A stretch of DNA of 55,468 nt from Deltaproteobacteria bacterium (GTDB taxonomy: Bacteria > Myxococcota_A > Polyangia > Haliangiales > SHYZ01), in NCBI GenBank assembly GCA_016210055.1, contig JACQUZ010000114.1, positions 1-55,468 on the forward strand, in the 5' to 3' direction. The notes beneath the pieces are model-generated. The model did not search any database. It was not told the DNA's origin and saw only the letters and a program-made list of their open reading frames with translations. Shown piece by piece: positions 16,344 to 25,500 of this stretch. How positions within the stretch are numbered: the first letter of the stretch is position 1; the number at the start of each line of letters is the position of its first letter. Made by a program: the position numbers and the translations under genes.

Positions 16344-18925
16344 CGGGCTCGGACTTGCGGCCGGTCCCTCGTGGGCCTTGGCTCTTGGCGCTCGCCGCCA
16401 TGGCCACCGTAGCGCTCGCCTGCCATGGCACCCCCCTCGCCGACTCCTCGCTGTCCGTCGACATGGCCATCGAGAAGGTCGTGCCGCGCTTGGTGCCCAC
16501 GCGTGGCGGGACGGAAATCACGCTGATCGGCCGCAATTTCAAGCCCGGCACGACGGTTCACCTGGACAACCTCGTCTTGCCGACGCTCCTTCACGACGTC
16601 ACGCGCCTCACGTTCTTTGCGCCGCCAAGGGACGTGGGGACCATTGACTTGGCCGTGTTTTCGCCAAGCGGCCAGAAGATGCGGGTCCGACCTGGCCTCA
16701 CCTACTATGCCGAGCGAATCGACTTCGCCAGGGAGACGCGCCTTCTCGACTCCAAGTCAGTGTCGGGCATCATCGAACAATTCCTCCTCGGCGACCTTAC
16801 CGGCGACGGACGCGCCGATGTGGTGGCCAAGATCTACGCCAAGGACTCGGGGCAGCGCTTCCTTCGGACGTTCCTCGCCATCGAGGACGGGCTGGCCTTG
16901 GCTCCACGGTTCTTGGCTCCCTTCCCCGCGGGTGAAGAGTTCGTGCTCCTCGCCGACGTCAACCACGACAAGAAGGCCGACCTCGTCACCTCGAAGAGCC
17001 TGTATCTGGCTAATCCAAGGGACGAATTCGACCCGCCCATCGTGCTTGCCCAGCCCGGCGACGATGTGGTCGCCGCCGTGATGGGTGATTTCGACGGCAA
17101 CGGACGCGAGGACCTCGGCTATTTCTCGGGCGCAGCGCGGGGCCTCACCACCGTCGAGGTCGAGGGGACGGAGGTGAGGCTTTCATGCGACTGCCATCGC
17201 GTGCGCCTGGGCCGGTCACCGAGGCCAGACCGTGGTTGGCCGCTCGCCCGCGACCTTACCGACGACGGCCGAACCGACCTGGTGTATGAAGGGGACGACT
17301 TGCTCCTGCATGTCCGTCGAGGGCCGAAGCTCGACGAAGGCGACGCCTGGGTGAGCCCGCAAGCCGGCAAGCGAGTCGACGACTTCACCTTGGTCCTCGC
17401 CAATGACGATGGCATCCCCGACCTCGTCGCCTCCTTTGAGGGCGAGGATCATGTTCTTGTCTACTTGGGCGCGCAGGGAGGCAGCTTCGAAGCGCCGCAC
17501 CTGGGGGACACGTTCTGCGGGGCCGGCGTGGTCCCTCTTGACCATTTCGTCGATCAGGGCGCGTCGCCGTTCTTCACCCATGGCCTGATGATGGCCGCGT
17601 GTGCGTCTCCGCCCAGCCTGCAGGTCATCAAGTGGAGTGGCGGTGTCGCTCACAGGCGGGCGATCTACGCTTCGCCGCTCGCGGCAAGACAAGAGCTCGG
17701 CCAGCTGGATGGGATCCTTGGCAGCGACCTCGTCACCTTGGTCGAGGAGCGTGAAGGACAGGTTCTCATGGCCCGCTACAACACTGACTTGGACGAGGAA
17801 GCCTCCTTTGCGCCGCACGGAGCAATGGCCGTCCCCGAGCCGAGCCAGCTCGTCGGCTCGTCTTCTGGCCCGTCTTCCGGAACCGATCCGACGCCAGTCG
17901 CCTTTGGGCAGAAGGGCCTCGTAGCTTCTGCCTGGAGGGATTGGGTAGCGGTCATGGGCGCCGAAAAAGGACGGCTGCAAGCGAGGTCCCGGCTTCGCCT
18001 GTCCCTCCTACCCGGTGCCCATGTCAAAGACCTTGCGGCGTGCGACCTCGACCAAGACGGAGACGACGACCTCGTCGCTCTCATTTCGCCACAAGGCGAT
18101 GATCCTGTCCGGCTCGTCCTCGTTCATGCGGATGGCGACAAGCTTATTTCGAGAGAGGAAATCGTCCTCGGACGCACGACGTTCGACACGCGCATCGCCG
18201 CCCTACGCGTGGAGGCGGCCTCCGGCTGCGACATCCTGTGGTTTTGGCTGGACGCCGAATCACCCACGGGCTTTGCCGGGTACGCGTGGAGCGCAAGCTC
18301 ACCCGCTTCGCCGTTGGTCCCCTTGAACGCCGATCCGTGTGAAGGCGGTGCGGCGACGAAGCTTGGGGTCCAAGATCTGGACGGCGATGGGCGGACCGAT
18401 CTCTTTGGCCCTAGCGGCGGGAAGCTCCTCACGTGGCTAAGCAGTGGCGACGGACGATTCACCTGCACGGCGCGCGTGCTCTTTGCCGACCCCTCGTGGC
18501 GGGACTTGGACGTCACGGCCGCGCCGCGACATGGAGGAGGCTTGGACTTGGGTGTCGTGGCCTGGAGAGACGCTCCACAACTTGCGCTCTTTTCCATGTC
18601 AGCCGACGGAGAGCTGTCCGACCCGTGGGTGACGCCTCTCTTGGGCGAGATAGATCCCTTTGGGGTGCGCCTGGGCGACGTCAATGGCGACGGTCACGCC
18701 GACGCGATGGTGCCGGGGTACACCGACCGAGGAGCCGAATTGGTGGTGGCCTTGGGCGCGGAGAGCGGTCCCTTCCAAAGTGAGCCCATCGGGCTAGCCG
18801 AGGAGTATCTCGGCTACGACCGCCTGGACATGGCAGATCTTGACGGCGATGGCCTCGCGGACCTCGTGTACACCCGTCGCACGGCGCCGGGGAGGGTGTT
18901 CTTTGCCCAGAACCAGAGCAAGTAA
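16340..18925 (+). CDS. IPT/TIG + FG-GAP repeat lipoprotein
   Basis: 861 aa, GTG start overlapping the anti-sigma stop (GTGA). The N-terminus ends in VALAC, a good lipobox. Residues ~45-125 form an IPT/TIG immunoglobulin-like domain (PTRGGTEITLIGRNFKPGTTVHL). The rest is a series of FG-GAP/VCBS-type blades with calcium-loop motifs such as DLTGDGRADVV, DVNHDKKADLV, DFDGNGREDLG, DLDQDGDDDLVAL, DLDGDGRTDLF, DVNGDGHADAM and DLDGDGLADLVY, which suggests a seven-bladed integrin-like propeller. Likely outer-membrane surface-exposed and adhesive or ligand-sensing. Its placement between the anti-sigma and the caspase suggests that it belongs to the same signalling cassette. Confidence 0.82.
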   Translation: MTGSDLRPVPRGPWLLALAAMATVALACHGTPLADSSLSVDMAIEKVVPRLVPTRGGTEITLIGRNFKPGTTVHLDNLVLPTLLHDVTRLTFFAPPRDVGTIDLAVFSPSGQKMRVRPGLTYYAERIDFARETRLLDSKSVSGIIEQFLLGDLTGDGRADVVAKIYAKDSGQRFLRTFLAIEDGLALAPRFLAPFPAGEEFVLLADVNHDKKADLVTSKSLYLANPRDEFDPPIVLAQPGDDVVAAVMGDFDGNGREDLGYFSGAARGLTTVEVEGTEVRLSCDCHRVRLGRSPRPDRGWPLARDLTDDGRTDLVYEGDDLLLHVRRGPKLDEGDAWVSPQAGKRVDDFTLVLANDDGIPDLVASFEGEDHVLVYLGAQGGSFEAPHLGDTFCGAGVVPLDHFVDQGASPFFTHGLMMAACASPPSLQVIKWSGGVAHRRAIYASPLAARQELGQLDGILGSDLVTLVEEREGQVLMARYNTDLDEEASFAPHGAMAVPEPSQLVGSSSGPSSGTDPTPVAFGQKGLVASAWRDWVAVMGAEKGRLQARSRLRLSLLPGAHVKDLAACDLDQDGDDDLVALISPQGDDPVRLVLVHADGDKLISREEIVLGRTTFDTRIAALRVEAASGCDILWFWLDAESPTGFAGYAWSASSPASPLVPLNADPCEGGAATKLGVQDLDGDGRTDLFGPSGGKLLTWLSSGDGRFTCTARVLFADPSWRDLDVTAAPRHGGGLDLGVVAWRDAPQLALFSMSADGELSDPWVTPLLGEIDPFGVRLGDVNGDGHADAMVPGYTDRGAELVVALGAESGPFQSEPIGLAEEYLGYDRLDMADLDGDGLADLVYTRRTAPGRVFFAQNQSK

Positions 18926-20432
18926 AGCGATTAGCCCGCTCGCCTTCCTCGCGGCGTTGCTTCTATGGGCCGCGCCTGCGCTTGGCACAAGGCTCGCCGT
19001 TGTGGTCGGCAATGACCACGGAGCGCCCACGGACGTGGTCCTGCGCTTCGCGCAGGCGGACGCGCTTCGGGTGGCCCAAGTGCTTCGCGAGCTCGGCGGA
19101 GTGCGGGCTGACGATCTCATGATCTTGCTCGATCAGGACGCGAGCAGCGTGCGCCGCGCTCTGGCCGCGGCGGAGAAGCGCGCGCAGGCCGATCCCGAGG
19201 GAACGACGCTCCTCTTCTACTACTCGGGCCACGCCGATTCCGAGGCCATGCACCTCGGGGCGTCGCGCCTCGGCTGGCAGGAGCTCAAAGACACGCTCAC
19301 GCAGAGTCGCGCGCGGCTGCGCGTCGGGGTGGTGGACGCGTGCCAAGCCGGCGCGTTGACGCTGTCCAAGGGCTTCATGATCGGTGCGAGCGGCTCTCCC
19401 TCGAGCCGCGGGTACGCCGTCCTCACGTCTGCCGACGTCACCGAGCGCGCGCAAGAGGCGACCTCCCTCGGCGGATCGATTTTTACCCACTACCTCGTGT
19501 CGGCGCTGCGCGGCGCTGCCGACGCCAATGGAGACGGCCTGGTCTCCCTGGCCGAGGCGCACGCGTTCACCAGCGAGCACACCAAGCAGGCCACCAGCAG
19601 CTGGGCGAGCTCCGTGCAGCACCCGCTGTATCACTTCGACATCTCGGGACATGGGGACTTAACCCTCACCGACCTGCGCGAGGCGGCCGCCAAGATCCAG
19701 CTCGACAGCCGGATCGAAGGGCAAGTCGTGGTCACTCAACGGGGCTCCCCGCTCATCGTCGTCGAGGCCCAAAAACGCGCGGGGCAGGCCTTACGCGTCG
19801 CGGTGCCGGCAGGTCGCTACCTCGTGCACGTGCGCAAGCCCGACGCGGTGCACGTCGCCGAAGTCGACCTGCCCTGGGGCGGAAGCGCGGACGTCAAGCC
19901 GGAGCAGCTCGTTCCCATGAGCTACCAGAGCGTCCTTACGAAAGGTGGGCTGCTCGAAATCCGTCGCCACCGCTTGGAGACCGGCGGGACATTGCAGAGC
20001 GCTGTCCTCTCGGGCATGGGTGCTGGTGCGGGCGCGCACGTCGCCTACGGGCTGCGCTTTGCACCGCTCGAAGTCGAGGTCCGCGTGTCGGGCTCAAGGG
20101 ACTCGTTCCAGGCAGTCGACACCCGCGTGGACACGAGCCTCGTGGCCATGGGACTGGTCGTGGCCTACGAGCGCCCCTTGCGCCGCTTGGACCTTCGTGT
20201 CCTGGGATTCCTCGAGGAGTCCTACTGGCGGCAAGAGATCGATAAGGAAGGACTTCGAACCGCGCTTGTCCCCGGACTAGGGGTCGGCGCGGGGCTCCGC
20301 ATCCCGCTGCGAGGCCCCCTGTACGCCGCGGTAACGGGTGAGGGCGTGCTCTACCTGCCGGAGATCCAAGGCGTCGGTAGGACCGCACGAGCCAGCGCGC
20401 GCGGGAGATTGACCGTGGGGGTGGCGTTCTGA
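18903..20432 (+). CDS. Exported caspase-family (C14-like) protease with C-terminal beta-barrel-like domain
   Basis: 509 aa from a TTG start. GGAGGG (18891-18896) is 6 nt upstream, and this start gives a clean Sec signal (MPRTRASKAISPLAFLAALL...AAPALG), so it is preferred to the longer frame. The caspase-like fold has its His in LLFYYSGHADSE (H110) and Cys in VVDACQAGAL (C147). Middle: TSADVTERAQEATSLGGSIFTHYLVSALRG, as in other bacterial caspases, then a carrier-like beta domain (~290-370). The last ~140 residues alternate hydrophobic and polar residues with many Gly/Arg and end in VGVAF, typical of an outer-membrane barrel. It overlaps the FG-GAP gene by 23 nt. Substrate unknown. Confidence 0.82.
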   Translation: MPRTRASKAISPLAFLAALLLWAAPALGTRLAVVVGNDHGAPTDVVLRFAQADALRVAQVLRELGGVRADDLMILLDQDASSVRRALAAAEKRAQADPEGTTLLFYYSGHADSEAMHLGASRLGWQELKDTLTQSRARLRVGVVDACQAGALTLSKGFMIGASGSPSSRGYAVLTSADVTERAQEATSLGGSIFTHYLVSALRGAADANGDGLVSLAEAHAFTSEHTKQATSSWASSVQHPLYHFDISGHGDLTLTDLREAAAKIQLDSRIEGQVVVTQRGSPLIVVEAQKRAGQALRVAVPAGRYLVHVRKPDAVHVAEVDLPWGGSADVKPEQLVPMSYQSVLTKGGLLEIRRHRLETGGTLQSAVLSGMGAGAGAHVAYGLRFAPLEVEVRVSGSRDSFQAVDTRVDTSLVAMGLVVAYERPLRRLDLRVLGFLEESYWRQEIDKEGLRTALVPGLGVGAGLRIPLRGPLYAAVTGEGVLYLPEIQGVGRTARASARGRLTVGVAF

Positions 20433-20439
20433 GGTCGAG

Positions 20440-20455
20440 CTACGGTCGACCGTAG
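20440..20455. promoter_or_regulatory. 16-bp perfect palindrome with GGTCGACC core (copy 1)
   Basis: CTACGGTCGACCGTAG is a perfect palindrome with no loop, 8 nt after the caspase stop. GAGGTCG precedes it by 2 nt. A second palindrome with the same core lies 92 bp downstream. It could be an operator for the metalloprotease gene or part of a terminator; the lack of a loop and of a T-run favours a dimeric regulator site. Confidence 0.5.
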
Positions 20456-20531
20456 TTCAGCGCGGGCGCAGCGAATTCCATGGCGGCTCATGGCCAGCTC
20501 GCGGATGCAGTAGATAACGGATCGAGGTCGC

Positions 20532-20547
20532 CTTTGGTCGACCAAAG
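20532..20547. promoter_or_regulatory. 16-bp perfect palindrome with GGTCGACC core (copy 2)
   Basis: CTTTGGTCGACCAAAG, again perfect, again preceded by GAGGTCG (1 nt before), about 155 bp upstream of the metalloprotease ATG. The outer arms differ from copy 1 but keep pairing, so the palindromic form rather than the exact arm sequence is kept. Confidence 0.5.
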
Positions 20548-20702
20548 TCGCCCCGAGACTTGCTCAAGGATCGGGGGGCCCGCGTCCAAGCCGGTGCTTT
20601 CTCCCCCAGCGGTGCCTTCTTTCGGCCCGCACGCCCTGTTGTAACCAAGCGGAATCAAACGCTCGCCAAAGGTGCACCGACTTTGCATGGGCTCGACATG
20701 CC

Positions 20703-22448
20703 ATGCGATCGCACAGTCTCCACCAATCCCCGCACCCCCGCCGCGCGCAGCGATGTGGCCTTGCCGCGGGACTTGCTTGCCTGACGATCACGTGCACGGG
20801 TGAGCCCTGGCCATCTCCCGACCTCTCGGCAGGCAGGGCGCATGACGAGCGAGCCACCGTTTTAGTCGACAGGCGCCATGTCCGAGGCTCGTCCGAGTTC
20901 GCTGCCCTGGTCTTTCGACCCAACGAAGGGTCGCCGGACCAGGGCACGCCACCGTCGCTCCTCATTTCCGTCACGCCCAACATGCACGGCCAGTCGGATA
21001 ACGTGATGGGCTCCGAATATTTCGTCCAGCCCCGATTCAGGGACGTGACAGGCCGCGTGCGCTTGCCCGAGCGATTCCTCGTCGAGCTCCCGGACGCCCA
21101 GCCGGTCACGATTCAGCTCGAGTCCGTCCGGCGCGCCCCGGATGACGGCGGGCTCGAAGTGTGGACAGGGCACCTGTTCGAGCCACGCTTTCTTCACATT
21201 CCGCGCGTGGAGAACGCCATCTTCGTCCTCGATGAACGTGGGAGCACCATGAACGCCTTTTGGGAGGTGGATGGCCGAGCGTACCGAATCTTGCCGGGCG
21301 CAAGCGGTCTCCACCGCCTGATCGAAGTGCCGCCGTCGCCGGAATACCTTTGTGGATCGGGTTCACCGAGGCAGGTCGTGAGCGTCCAAGGACCTGGGCA
21401 TGGCGAGACCGACGAGTGCGGCACGACGATCGTCGACGCCTTCATTGGCTTCTCGGACGCCGCCGCCGCCCAGGTCGGAAACGCGAGGGCAGAAGCAGAG
21501 CTTCTTGTGGAAAGCGTCAACAGCGGCTTGCGCAACTCGCGGGTCTCCGGAATCCGTGTTCGGTTGGTCGGTACCGGCACGACGCCGACCAATTGGGGCA
21601 TCACCACGGCCTGCCTCGATGCGTTCCCGGGGTGGATGCGCGCCGAAATCGAGAGCTCGGGCGCCGACCTCGCCGGCATGGTCCAGATGCCCACCAACGC
21701 ACCCGGCTCTGCGGCCGGATGGGCCGGGATGCCAGGCTGGACAGAAGTCGTCGGGGCGCCCTGGCCAGCCGCCTTCAGGCACGAGGTCGGTCACAACGTC
21801 GGTGGAGGCCATTGCCGCGGCGATTTCCGGGCGCCGTACGAATACGGCTATGGGTTCAATTCCGGCCGCTTCACGACGCACATGTGCGGGAACGCCACCA
21901 ATTTCTATTCGACGCCCGATGTGACCGACGACAGGGGCAAGCCGCTCGGTGTCGCCGGCGCGCAAGACATGGCGCGCCTGTGGCGCGAGCGCGCAAAAGC
22001 GATGTCCGAGCGCGCGACGCACACCATCCCATTTCCTGATTGCGGCGGCCCCCCCCCTGACGCGGGCCTTCCACCCGACGCGAAATCCCCCGATGCTTCC
22101 CGCGTCGACGCGGCGACGCCCGACGCGGCGCCCGCCGATGCCCGGGTTCCAGACGCCCGTGTCCCCGACGCCGCGCCACCATCGGATCCGGTAGACGCAT
22201 CCCCTTCCCCTGATGCGCGTAGGTCACCCGACGCCTCACCAGCCAACCGTGCAGACGCGTCCCCAGGTGGATCCATGGACAACCACCTCCGCGGCGGTTG
22301 GGGTTGCCGGATCACTCGAAAAAGGGATCAAGGCGGCCGCCCGGCGAATGGATCGCTCGGCATTCTTGTCGCCTGCTGTGTCGTCTCGCGCCTTTGCCAG
22401 GCGCGCTGGCGGGCGCGCACGACCCGCTCTCCCGACCCCCAAAAATAG
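20703..22448 (+). CDS. Secreted zinc metalloprotease with C-terminal sorting tail
   Basis: 581 aa. The N-terminus has a basic region and a hydrophobic stretch ending LACLTITC, a possible lipobox. The catalytic site HEVGHNVGGGHC (H360, E361, H364, H370) fits HExxHxxGxxH metzincins, and CGTTIVDAFIGFSDAAAAQVG / AEAELLVESVNSGLRNSRVSGIRV upstream resembles the M12/reprolysin-like fold. After residue ~445 comes a Pro-Asp-Ala linker of about 80 residues and then a Trp-Gly-Cys-Arg, short hydrophobic segment and Arg-rich end, like a MYXO-CTERM surface-sorting signal. Preceded by the two palindromes. Confidence 0.82.
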   Translation: MRSHSLHQSPHPRRAQRCGLAAGLACLTITCTGEPWPSPDLSAGRAHDERATVLVDRRHVRGSSEFAALVFRPNEGSPDQGTPPSLLISVTPNMHGQSDNVMGSEYFVQPRFRDVTGRVRLPERFLVELPDAQPVTIQLESVRRAPDDGGLEVWTGHLFEPRFLHIPRVENAIFVLDERGSTMNAFWEVDGRAYRILPGASGLHRLIEVPPSPEYLCGSGSPRQVVSVQGPGHGETDECGTTIVDAFIGFSDAAAAQVGNARAEAELLVESVNSGLRNSRVSGIRVRLVGTGTTPTNWGITTACLDAFPGWMRAEIESSGADLAGMVQMPTNAPGSAAGWAGMPGWTEVVGAPWPAAFRHEVGHNVGGGHCRGDFRAPYEYGYGFNSGRFTTHMCGNATNFYSTPDVTDDRGKPLGVAGAQDMARLWRERAKAMSERATHTIPFPDCGGPPPDAGLPPDAKSPDASRVDAATPDAAPADARVPDARVPDAAPPSDPVDASPSPDARRSPDASPANRADASPGGSMDNHLRGGWGCRITRKRDQGGRPANGSLGILVACCVVSRLCQARWRARTTRSPDPQK

Positions 22449-22532
22449 GTTCCCACTTTTACCCACCCACGCGTCTTCATGAACAGGGAACGCCAGCTTG
22501 CCTGGTGTCTTCCTAGATGGAGGGCTCTCTTC

Positions 22533-25500
22533 ATGAACCGTGCATGTCCCACTTGGCCCAAAGGAGCCATGGCGCTTGCCATGGGCCTCACCATGGCTTT
22601 CCACCTTGGCTGTACCCCCGAGGCCCCTACCGATGTCGGGCTGACGGTCGCGGCGATTCGGGCCAAGGATCGGCCAACGCTCGAAGCCCTTCGCCAAGGG
22701 TCCCTCAAGCTCAAGTGCCCCGAAAACGAGTGCCCTCTGGGGAGCACGTGCAGCGGCGGGTGGTGCAAGGCCGATTGCATTTGGGACACGGACTGCGCCA
22801 CGGGGCTTGCGTGCAACGCCCAAGGCGCGTGCGAAAATGGTCCTTTGGGCGAGACGACCTGCGTGCGCGATCCGTCGGAGCTCGCCGTGGGCATCCTGAG
22901 CCCGTGTGCGGCGGACTCCGACTGCCTTGGTGCAGGAACCTACTGTGACGAGGTCTTCGCGCGCTGCAAGTACGACTGCACGAGTGACAACGGGTGCGCC
23001 GCTGGGACCATCTGCGACTGCTCGGGCCATTGCGTGCCCAAGACCGGAAACGCCACGCCGCCGCCCAAGCCCAGGGCGATCGAGCTCGCGGTGAGCCCCG
23101 TCTCACTCACCCTGCCCGCCGCGCCTCAAAGCGACACCGCGGCACAGCGCCGGGTCAAGCTTGCCATCACCACCCGAGATCCGCGCTTCGCCCAAAGCTC
23201 GGCCTTTGTCCCCACGGTAAAGGTGCACGCGCACGTCATGCGGACTACGGGGACGGAGCCCGCTGCCGTTCAGATTGGCTGTGCAGAGGATCCCACGGCA
23301 CAGCCGTCGCCCTTCGCGGATCGGTGCACGCTCTCCTCGTGGAAATTCCTAGACCTTGGTGACGGCGAGTACCGAGCCCAGGGGATCGTCTTCGTCAGAC
23401 GCAACCCGGACGTGCCCGCGAGCACGAGCGTCTCGAGCGTCTGGGAGCTCGCCTTCCTTTCCGACGACATCACCGGCACCAGCGAGCGCGTCTCGGTCGA
23501 GCTCGAGCCCATCAAGACCAAGCCGCGCGACGGCATCTACGGGGGCTCGCTCTATCTTGGGCAACGCCCATCCCCCCAAGGTGGCACGGCGACGTCGGGC
23601 CTTGCGCCCGGCAATGGCGCCCAAGACAGCGACGGAGACGGCATCGACAACGCCCACGACAACTGCCCCCTCGTCCCCAACCTGGGGCAGGAAGACGCCG
23701 ACGGCGACGATGTCGGAGACGCGTGCGACGGCGACACAGTAAACGCCGGTCCTTCCTTCTCGATTCCGGGGCTCCCACCGCATTCCACATCATCAAGCGT
23801 GCCCGTAACAGCCTGGGTAATCGACGACGTCGTATACATCATCGACGCGAGCGGCACGGTTCCTCCGCCGGGCATTATTCGTGTCGGATCCTGGCCCTAC
23901 GAGCAGGACTGGTTCTGGTTCTATGATTCGCGAGGACAGGGACGTCTCTCCTATCGAGTGTCAATCAAGTCCGATCCCCCGACCTTCTCTGCCGATGGCC
24001 GCGTGACGGGCCAGATCGAGATCTGGCCACTCGTCCCTGGCTCCAGCGCGGTGTGGGAGCTCGAGCTCAAGCGAACTGGCGACCTCGAAGTCACGACCTG
24101 CGGAAGCTGCGGCCCTGGGACCACCTGCGACACGCCGAGCGGCATCTGTCTCCCAGGATCCGTGCCGCTGCCGATTCCCAGGCCGCCTCGCCCACTTGAC
24201 CGTGGAGGAACAAGACTTTGGCCGGAGGTCCAAGACGACAGCGAATGGCTCGATCAATCCCTCCTGCAGGTCTATCGCGCCCTTGAAAAGCTGGGGCCCT
24301 CGGCGTTCAAGAGCTTCGCGCCGTACGAGGGCATTGGTTACACGCCGACGTTGCCTCTGGGTCCCATCCTGAGCCGCCTGTCGCCCTTCTCCAGCGCCTT
24401 CGACGTGCAGCCCCAGCCCACGCTAGCGCTGTCTCTCCCAGGCGCGAGCGTACCTACGTACGCGAACATCTACACGGATCAGCGGACCCACGACGCGGGC
24501 TACGACGCGGTGTATGACCCGGCCGGCCTCGACCTCCTGTTCGAGCGGGGGATGTTCGTGCCTGACCTCGGCATCAAGCTGTGCGAGGAGTACTTCCAGC
24601 GAGTTCTTGACGCGCACCAGGATCCCGACCCGACGGACAGGGTCGTCAATGAGTTCATCGGCCTGCGCGAGTCTCCGATGATCGGCGGATCGTGGATAGG
24701 GAACTGCCCCGGGCGAGCACCGAGTCCAGGCGCATTGTCCGGGTGGCGACGCCCCTCCTTCATGCCAACACCCAGGACGACGTGCGAGTCCATCTACGAC
24801 GTGCACGAGATTTGCCCTCTTTGGTCCCAGGACGCGTGGAATGGCGTCGCAGGAGTGACGCCGGTTCGCTATTCCGAGCAGAGGACGAAGTACATCCCTT
24901 GCACGCTGGAAACCAATCTCGACTTGGCGAAAGGGCGCTTCATCAGCCGTGGGTATGACACCTCCTGCCAAAGCCTGGCCAAGCGCGCGCTAGGCGGTTT
25001 CGGGAAGTGGGAGCTCGGCGACAAGTACGGGTACGACGCGCCCCGGTGGCCCGAGTGGATGAAATGGATGGCCGATAACTGCCGCGCCACGGGAACGTAC
25101 CTTGAGCAAAAACCACCGGGGCAGGCGCCTTCCAAGCACCAGGAAGTCTATCTCTGCCCCCTCGCCGAGTCGCTCCTCGGACCCTACCGGGAAGCCGCGG
25201 CCGCCGATCGCATGGCATGTCTTCCACCCACCGGGCCTGGCCGAATCCCGAGCCAAATTGATTCCGCGCGCGCCCTCGGTGCGCCCCTCCCCGTCTCGGA
25301 AGACCCGAGCTGCAGCACCGCGTCGGGTGAAAAGCCCCCCGAAGTCGTGAACCTCTTCCACTTGCGCGACCTAAGCCCCAACGGAGCCGAAACCCAGAGC
25401 CGCCTCTTCTACTCCTGCGTCGACGACCTCGAGCGAGACCCCCGATCCGCGTCGAGCTGGACCAGCTACTTCGCGCGTCGCTCCTGCGTGAGCCCCGAGC

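Noticed and set aside
22450..22492. GTTCCC ... GGGAAC inverted repeat before the giant lipoprotein gene
   Set aside because: Arms are only six bases with a ~31-base loop; this is likely chance, and it is neither a terminator nor an operator that I can support.
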